Source: Thozetella sp. PMI_491 (lineage: Eukaryota > Ascomycota > Sordariomycetes > Chaetosphaeriales > Chaetosphaeriaceae). Taken from it: a stretch of DNA of 64,000 nt. Both the position numbers and the translations under genes were made by a program. Of the stretch, positions 58,172-64,000 are shown one piece after another. A model generated the notes under the pieces. The model saw nothing but the letters and a program-made list of their open reading frames with translations. It ran no database searches and was not told the origin of the DNA. Location of the stretch: assembly GCA_021432635.1 (NCBI GenBank), contig MU270015.1, positions 2,701,641-2,765,640 on the forward strand, in the 5' to 3' direction. Position 1 is the stretch's first letter; each line of letters begins with the position of its first letter.

Positions 58172-60542
58172 ATGGAACTCAGCGATCTTAGCGTGCGATC
58201 ACCAGAGTCCTCCCTGGACAAAGCATCGGACATGTCTGTCCGGAGCTGGGTCAGTAAGCTTCACAACACTATAGAGTCCATAAATGATATGGTAGGCAAG
58301 TCGGTATTCGGGCGCTTGTGGAGGCTGAAACAAAGCGGACATGCAAGTACCCCCTTCTACGTCGGATACTCTGGATCTCACGGAGTTTAAGACAGAAATA
58401 CAGGAATGCAGCTAACCCCCTGGCAGCCGGAAGCAATTGAAGACGCCTTGTTTCTAACTGAACTTCGTGCGGGGTTGACTACTTTCTCGACGATGGCATA
58501 CATAATCTCGGTCAATGTATGTCAAATCCCGCAAATCACTTTTTCTTTTGGGGAAGTGATGTTGAAAGCCTCCCAGGCTACCATCCTTACAGACACCGGA
58601 GGCACCTGTGAATGTAGGGCTGGGCCGAGTGACCCGCTTTGTGAGAACGATTCTGCCTATGCGATATGCCAAATTGGTGAGCCAAACTCTGATTTGAAAC
58701 GATACATAAGGGGAATACCCGGCATTCGGAATCGAAATGCTAATCAAGTATTCCCTTTAGCAATTCAACGGGATCTCATCACGGCAACTGCCATCTTGAG
58801 CGGAATTTCTAGCATCGTCTTTGGCCTATTTACAAACCTGCCCGTCTGTTTGGCGTAAGCCCATCCCACCACGTGCCTTTGGCCTAAAAAATATCAATAC
58901 CACCAATTTGCAGTCCGCAATAGCCTTCAGTAGCTGACAAGGAACATAATTCTAGGCCTGGTATGGGACTGAATGCCTATTTCGCCTACCAAGTCGTAGG
59001 CTACCACGGATCTGGGATGGTATCGTACCGTCTAGCCCTGACTGCTGTCTTCGTCGAAGGATTCATCTTTATGGGTCTTGCCCTGACTGGCATGCGCCAA
59101 TGGCTGTGCCAATTGATCCCTTCTACCATCAAGACTGCTAGCGGCGTAGGCATCGGCTTATTTCTAACTCTCATCGGCATGTCTTACTCAGCTGGTATCG
59201 GTCTCATTACGCCGGGTGGCCCAGACCCGCTTGCTCTTGGAGGTTGCCCGCCGGAAATGTTGGACCCGGAGACTGGAGTCTGCCAGGGAGGCCGAATGAC
59301 TAACCCGACAGTATGTCCTTGTGAAATATACTCAACCAGATTGGCCTTCCGTATCTTGACTGACTATTGATAGATGTGGCTTGGTATCCTCGCCGGAGGC
59401 ACCCTCACCGTGTTCTTACTGACCCTGCGAATCAAGTCGGCAATCTTGATTGGTATCGTGTTTGTCTCCATATTGAGCTGGCCGTGAGTGTAGAAACGAT
59501 TTAGACCAAAGCTGGCAGGGCTTTTAATGACAAGTCCACCAGGCGCGGCACTACGGTCACATATTTCCCATACACGGAGGCTGGGGAATCGCGATGGAAT
59601 TTCTTTAAGCAAGTCGTTGCTTTCCACCCAATCCAGAACACACTCGCCGCTCAGCAGTGGAAAATTTCTGGTGGCACTGGGACCCAATTCGTTCTCGCGC
59701 TTATGACCTTTCTGTATGTTGACATCATCGACTGCACCGCGACTCTCTACTCCATGGCGCGGTTCGCCAGGAAATCGAAACCGACCGATAGGGATTTCCC
59801 ACGATCGACCATCGCTTATTGCATCGACGCCATGTGCATTAGCTTTGGCGCATTGCTGGGTAGCTCGCCCGTTACCGCGTTTATTGAGAGCGGCTCGGGT
59901 ATCTCACAGGGGGGTCGTACAGGCCTTACCGCCATCACCTGCGGCCTGTGCTTCCTTATCGCAGCCTTCTTCGCCCCCATCTTTGCTTCTATCCCACCTT
60001 GGGCGACTGGATGTTCACTGATCCTGGTAAGATTAAACTTCAGTTACACCTGTAGTTCCTGATGCGCCGGAGTTTGAAGCGATCCTCTTTTGCTTTCCAA
60101 ATTACTGCTAGTGCCTAACCCGTCTATACAGGTTGGCTGTCTTATGATGCGTCAGGTTGTCGCCATCAACTGGAGGTATATGGGAGATGCCATTCCATCA
60201 TTTGTGACCCTTGCTATGATCCCATTTAGCTACAGTGTCGCTTACGGGCTTATTGGGTAAGTCTAGCCGCCCAGGTTCGCCACCTGGGATTGTGCGCTTG
60301 CAGGATATTTTATTACTTATTGACTCAGGCATCTGCTTACCAGAGATACTTCTAGGGGTTTATTCATGTATACTTTGCTTAATGGTATGCTTAAGTTGGT
60401 AATGATTGCCTCGCGGGGAAGAATTCAGCCAGAAAATTACGACTTGAAGGAATACTGGAACTGGAAACCTTCCGGCAAGCCAATAATCCTGCGCGCTATA
60501 ACTCAAAGTGGTCGGTTCTGGTCAGAGAGCCAAGAGCTCTAG
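58172..60542 (+). CDS. AzgA-like purine (adenine/guanine/hypoxanthine) permease
   Basis: Eight exons: 58,172-58,342, 58,427-58,516, 58,577-58,854, 58,956-59,310, 59,374-59,483, 59,543-60,026, 60,132-60,256 and 60,356-60,542, giving 599 residues, the usual length. Family marks in order: a GRLWRLKQSGH start, TELRAGLTTFSTMAYIISVN, TDTGGTC, LAPGMGLNAYFAYQVVG, FVEGFIFMGLALTGMRQ, TIKTASGVGIGLFL, NPTMWLGILAGG, VDIIDCTATLYSMARFA, and SSPVTAFIESGSGISQGG with the conserved substrate-site glutamate. These belong to the AzgA-like (NCS2-related) proton symporters of the plasma membrane, which import purines. About 12-14 membrane segments are expected. Intron 1 uses a GC donor (58,343-58,344, GCAAGT) with acceptor TGGCAG and a CTAAC branch site 15 bases before it; other introns are GT-AG. 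No stops or frameshifts. Confidence 0.93.
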
Positions 60543-60895
60543 CCTGCTTGGAGAGAAGAGTAGTCACACTGTATATTCTAAAAGGGTATGCGTACTCTTA
60601 TACTTGACTTTATAAACTGGAGGAGCTATGGAGTTAACTAAATTAATGACTTATGAAGTAACTTAAATCTTCCGAGGTGATAGTTGAAGTAGAAATATTT
60701 TAAGCAGTAATGATGGAATAAATATAAAACGGAGTTCTATTGTCGTGAGCCCCTTTTATACTATTCTTAGATGAGTTCTTATATAGTTATAATGCTCCTC
60801 GTACAAATGGTTTAAGTGTGACGACTTTTGATGTAGATCTTACGTGGGTATTAAGATGGTTGGCGGGAAACCATGTAAACTAGAGTAGAAATATA
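60543..60895. other. 3' flank of permease, no gene seen
   Basis: AT-moderate intergenic DNA, likely containing the permease 3'UTR. Nothing else recognisable. Confidence 0.5.
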
Positions 60896-61190
60896 TGTTA
60901 CAATAATAAGATCCTAGGAGTTAGTCTTCTCAATGTGTAGGGGTTCTTTCCTTAAGTAGAGAGGGCAGGGAGTGTGGAGCACCAATTGATAAAGGCCTCT
61001 GCGTGAGGAGTTCATGTCGAATAAATCTACCACTAATGACTTGAAGCAAGTTGCGTCATCCCGAATGCACCTTATAGGGCAAGAGCCAACAGAGCACGAT
61101 TTCGAAGAACAGGGCGGAGCGTGTGGCGATATAATGTGCTAGTGCAGCCTCCCGGGACTTTAGCATGCGGCCCCCAAGTATGTGGCTAAC
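60896..61190 (-). repeat. diverged LTR fragment of the Gypsy family, not RIP-mutated
   Basis: Starts TGTTACAATAATAAGATCC and continues GTAGGGGTTCTTTCC, matching the first ~70 bases of the LTR at 36,364, then drifts into GC-rich sequence with weaker similarity. The start has the intact TGTTAC terminus. The right end is not defined. Confidence 0.6.
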
Positions 61191-61560
61191 TCTTAAAGAT
61201 TAGAGTAAAGAGAAGCCCTAGGCTTTTCTCCCTATGATTTAACTAATATATTAATAGTAGCACTATTAATATTAGCTTAAGCTATCCCTTACCTATAAAA
61301 CATATTATTACTTAAAGTAGTTATAGAGAAAAAGGCTTATATTTAAGAAAATAACTTTTAGTGATAAAATTCACTAACTAGCTATAGCTAATAGAAATAG
61401 AGCCTTATAATGTTTTTATAAGGCCTATCCTCTATTGTTACTATTAATAGCAGCTAGATACTACTAAAAGGAAATTCTGTCAAAATTCAACCGTATTAGC
61501 TGTAATAACAGAGTAAACTATTTCTCCTAGGTTATTAGATGAATATTTGGCTTACACTAT
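61191..61560. other. TA-rich RIP-like patch
   Basis: A ~370 bp TA-rich stretch with short palindromes (for example AGAAGCCCTAGGCTTTTCT at 61,211-61,229) and no frame. It looks like a decayed insertion within gene DNA. The rest up to 61,972 is ordinary intergenic sequence. Confidence 0.5.
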
Positions 61561-61972
61561 TCTTTTATATGCTGGGCTAAATTACACCATAAACCCAACC
61601 CCGGATTGTAGAAATGCGTCAGATTAAACACATTAGGTCTAGCATCATATTGTGCTGCTTTTCAGCTCGGATTATAAGGCTGAGATCCCCGTGTTAATAC
61701 TAGAGATGCCGACTTTTAATTCCTCCATTCTGCACAGGTGACCCGCCACATTCTAGTAAGTGATAGCCGTCCTAAACATGTGAAATGTGCATGATAATGC
61801 TCCCAACAGATTTAATATCTGGACAGGTAAGGATGTTTAATATCATTACACTAACAAGTTCGTAGCATATGACGGGAACTCGAGGTTCTTAGTAGACGGA
61901 TTGCCTCAGAGTTGTGCCATCTTATATGACCTGAACACCGAATATCCGCCTCTCATTGCCAAAGTTTCCCTG

Positions 61973-63673
61973 CTATAGGGGTGGGGACCCCGAGCCGTAC
62001 GCAGCTGACGCAATGCTCATAATTCGCCCGTATGGTGCGACCAACACTTTCTCCACTGGTATCCCGTCCCCCCCTGGCACGAACCTATGCAAGGTAATCC
62101 GGAACACCTCTTGCTCTGCGTCCCAGGTGTAGCGGACGATCTTATATCTTGTGCGTGGCCCACTGTCTTCATCTGCTTTAGGCTCTGCGCCGGTAGTGTC
62201 GAGGAAGAAATGGGTCAGCGCTGTGGAAAAGCCGTCATTGGTCCCGATGTCATAACGATCATTAATCATGTTGAGAACTTCCAGACCCTGCTCACGAACT
62301 TGGTCATGGCGGCAGTTCTCGATGATGTGATTCACCAATACTGCCAGATTCTCAGTCACCAGCTGCTGGGGTATGCGGCTGTTGCTCCTCTCCTTTTCGC
62401 TTACATCTTGCACTACGTACCTCGCGAGACGGAGCATACTGAGACAATCTGCCGCGTATACCTCCCAGCCGCAGTGCCGCATAATTGATAAAAGAAATAT
62501 GACGCCAAACCTGGCCTCGATCTGGTGCACCCGCAGGGTGGCACCCTCTATGACATTTCTGCTCCTGGATGCCTTTGTTCCAAGATAAGCTGCCCACTCC
62601 CGTAGCTGGGATATGATGATGTTTATATCGTGAAATATTTGGTTCGCATCGGCAAGGCCGCTACCCATTGACTTTGCGGTCTCGACGACCCATAGAATAG
62701 CCCGGGAGAAAAATGAGACGAATATTAAGCATGCCTTGGGATCCGAAACCTCATTGGCGGGAAGTGAGACTGGGATGGGCACCGGTATCTTTATGCTTGC
62801 TTTCGATACGTCCAACCGGACGCCATAAAGATCCGAGACGGCAACCGTGCGTGCCATGATCATTTCCGCTTCCGTGATGCCCTCGTCGTCGATATCTGCC
62901 GCACTTGTCCTTGAGTCTTGCATCACACGATGTTTGATGACTTCGAATCCAGTGTGCATTGCTCTCATATAACCTTCGTGGTTGCCCTGCAAGCCCTCGA
63001 AGACGCATTGAAGGAGGCAGTAGAGCAAAAATGTCCGAGGCGCAAGCGGCCTGCTCTGATCTGCAACCTGAGTCCGGAAGAGGCTAATGGCCTTGCTGTA
63101 AGATTGCATTGCCGCTCTATAGTCGACATTCCAGGTAGCCAATGAAGAGCTGCCTGGTGCTCGTGAGTACGGACGATTCTGTAGCTGACGCATTGCCAGG
63201 TCGAGTGCGCCGATGCTGACGACAAAACGCCGGATACCCTCATTCATGGCAGCTTCCCTCGGGAGAGTCCTTAGCCAGAAGTTGGAATACAGGTTAAAGT
63301 TGGAATCATTCTTTCCTGGAGCAAAGTACAATCTAAACCAGTCGAGATAGATCGCGTCGTGTTCCTTCAGGTCACCTGAGCTCGGTGGTGGACGCGGCGG
63401 TGGGGGAATGACGGCCGGGAGAATGGTACGTATGCGCATATGAGCTGCGTCGGACGCCGAAAGTTGCACGGCAGATGGATATCTGCATGGAAGCCGCAGT
63501 CTTGTGCAGCGGAAGCATTGTGGCCTCTCCTCAGGACACCGAACATGTGCATCCTTGCAAGGGAAACAGCCGGCTCGTCCTCTTGGCGCGCTCTTCCTCC
63601 CCCTTCTTACTGGTGGGTCGGATGACGGCTTGAGGCCGGTGAGGCCGCCGCCACTCAGGTCGCTGCCACCCAT
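61973..63673 (-). CDS. Zn2Cys6 transcription factor with fungal-specific regulatory domain
   Basis: A single exon of 566 residues. The frame is open upstream to 63,706 but starts there only with TTG; the first ATG (MGGSDLSGGG) is at 63,673 and was chosen. A basic stretch RRGRKSAPRGR precedes the binuclear zinc cluster C36-x2-C39-x6-C46-x6-C53-x2-C56-x6-C63, which binds DNA in the nucleus. A proline run (PPPPRPPP) follows at about residue 90, then a helical region of the Fungal_trans_2 type (HDAIYLDWFRLYFAPG, YCLLQCVFEGLQGNHEGYMRAMHTGFEVI). No lesions. It is tail-to-tail with the purine permease ~1.4 kb away; that may be chance, and I have no evidence that it regulates it. Confidence 0.88.
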   Translation of the reverse strand: MGGSDLSGGGLTGLKPSSDPPVRRGRKSAPRGRAGCFPCKDAHVRCPEERPQCFRCTRLRLPCRYPSAVQLSASDAAHMRIRTILPAVIPPPPRPPPSSGDLKEHDAIYLDWFRLYFAPGKNDSNFNLYSNFWLRTLPREAAMNEGIRRFVVSIGALDLAMRQLQNRPYSRAPGSSSLATWNVDYRAAMQSYSKAISLFRTQVADQSRPLAPRTFLLYCLLQCVFEGLQGNHEGYMRAMHTGFEVIKHRVMQDSRTSAADIDDEGITEAEMIMARTVAVSDLYGVRLDVSKASIKIPVPIPVSLPANEVSDPKACLIFVSFFSRAILWVVETAKSMGSGLADANQIFHDINIIISQLREWAAYLGTKASRSRNVIEGATLRVHQIEARFGVIFLLSIMRHCGWEVYAADCLSMLRLARYVVQDVSEKERSNSRIPQQLVTENLAVLVNHIIENCRHDQVREQGLEVLNMINDRYDIGTNDGFSTALTHFFLDTTGAEPKADEDSGPRTRYKIVRYTWDAEQEVFRITLHRFVPGGDGIPVEKVLVAPYGRIMSIASAAYGSGSPPL

Positions 63674-63945
63674 GGTAAGCTCCGTTACACGGTCGGTTAG
63701 ATTCAAACGGCAGCGTCTCCGTTACTCTATACGTGTGCGTTATACGCGTGGGCGCTGGAGAGCAAACGATCGAAACCCGAGAACCGAGAACGCGTAAGCC
63801 CGTCAACAAGTCCCCCGAGGGGTGCGGGTTGGGCGGGGGCACGATTAAATAATACCTCTTATTGGCGGTGTACACGATCCGTGTCTGTGATTCGCCAAGA
63901 AATATAGCACAGGGCCACCATCTCCGACTCGGCCTCATCATGCAG
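63674..63945. promoter_or_regulatory. upstream region of the Zn2Cys6 gene
   Basis: GC-balanced 5' flank. Contains CGTGTGCGTTATACGCGTGG (63,730-63,749) with a near-palindromic core, a possible regulator site, but no paired CGG triplets that I can call with confidence. Confidence 0.35.
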
Positions 63946-64000
63946 GGGTGTGAAAAAAACGTTTTTTTAAATAAAAAACGTGTTATTTAACAAACACGTA
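63946..64000. repeat. A/T-rich inverted repeat at window edge
   Basis: AAAAAACGTTTTTTT is followed by ACGTGTT...AACACGT, two nested inverted repeats. Such a cluster could be the tip of a small inverted-repeat transposon that continues outside the window. Confidence 0.4.

Noticed and set aside
58172-63673. Purine permease and Zn2Cys6 regulator as a regulated pair
   Set aside because: They are convergent with ~1.4 kb of repeat-bearing DNA between them, and no shared site is visible; linkage alone is not evidence.
45400-64000. tRNA or rRNA genes
   Set aside because: I looked for GTTCGA-type T-loop words with cloverleaf partners and saw none that fold convincingly.

Overview
The window comes from a filamentous ascomycete (Pezizomycotina). 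The evidence is short introns with fungal splice signals (CTAAC or CTGAC branch sites), a Zn2Cys6 regulator, an AzgA-type purine permease, a heme-thiolate peroxidase, a NACHT/ankyrin protein, and dense C-to-T/G-to-A decay typical of repeat-induced point mutation (RIP). I cannot place it more finely. The genome looks two-speed: an AT-rich, gene-empty block meets GC-balanced gene DNA within a few hundred bases near 44.9 kb.

Positions 1 to about 44,900 are RIP-ruined transposons, nested and duplicated, with no reading frame of 60 codons on either strand. What can still be read is: a decayed long plus-strand frame of unknown identity (2.1-5.6 kb); a ~3.9 kb unit with a Ty3/Gypsy-type integrase frame present twice (7.26-11.13 and 14.94-18.82 kb), the first copy lying between ~630 bp inverted arms; a second duplicated unit (18.8-24.7 and 25.25-37.75 kb); a complete 7.77 kb Gypsy element with two 439 bp LTRs and an ATTAT target duplication nested in the latter (29,033-36,802); an inverted 3' piece of the same Gypsy family (37,984-39,479); a Fot1/pogo transposase relic (39.5-40.8 kb); and another Gypsy RT relic (40.8-44.2 kb). 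Catalytic aspartates have become asparagines in both RT motifs and in the pogo transposase.

From 45 kb on, genes appear: a 5'-truncated small Cys/Pro-rich frame (45.06-45.35 kb); an intact four-exon secreted heme-thiolate peroxidase (47,060-48,022, +); a many-exon NACHT-ankyrin-CorA-like gene (48,674-53,531, -) that seems to be dying (in-frame stop, lost acceptor); an orphan first exon (54,138-54,376, +) cut off by two repeat copies; a SAM-methyltransferase-like gene (55,384 to ~57,223, -); an intact eight-exon AzgA-like purine permease (58,172-60,542, +); and a single-exon Zn2Cys6 regulator (61,973-63,673, -) lying tail-to-tail with the permease.

I see no biosynthetic operon. The genes look like accessory and housekeeping genes at the edge of a transposon graveyard. 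The functional theme is genome defence: RIP has destroyed the transposons, may have leaked into the NACHT gene, and has spared a few short GC-rich islands.
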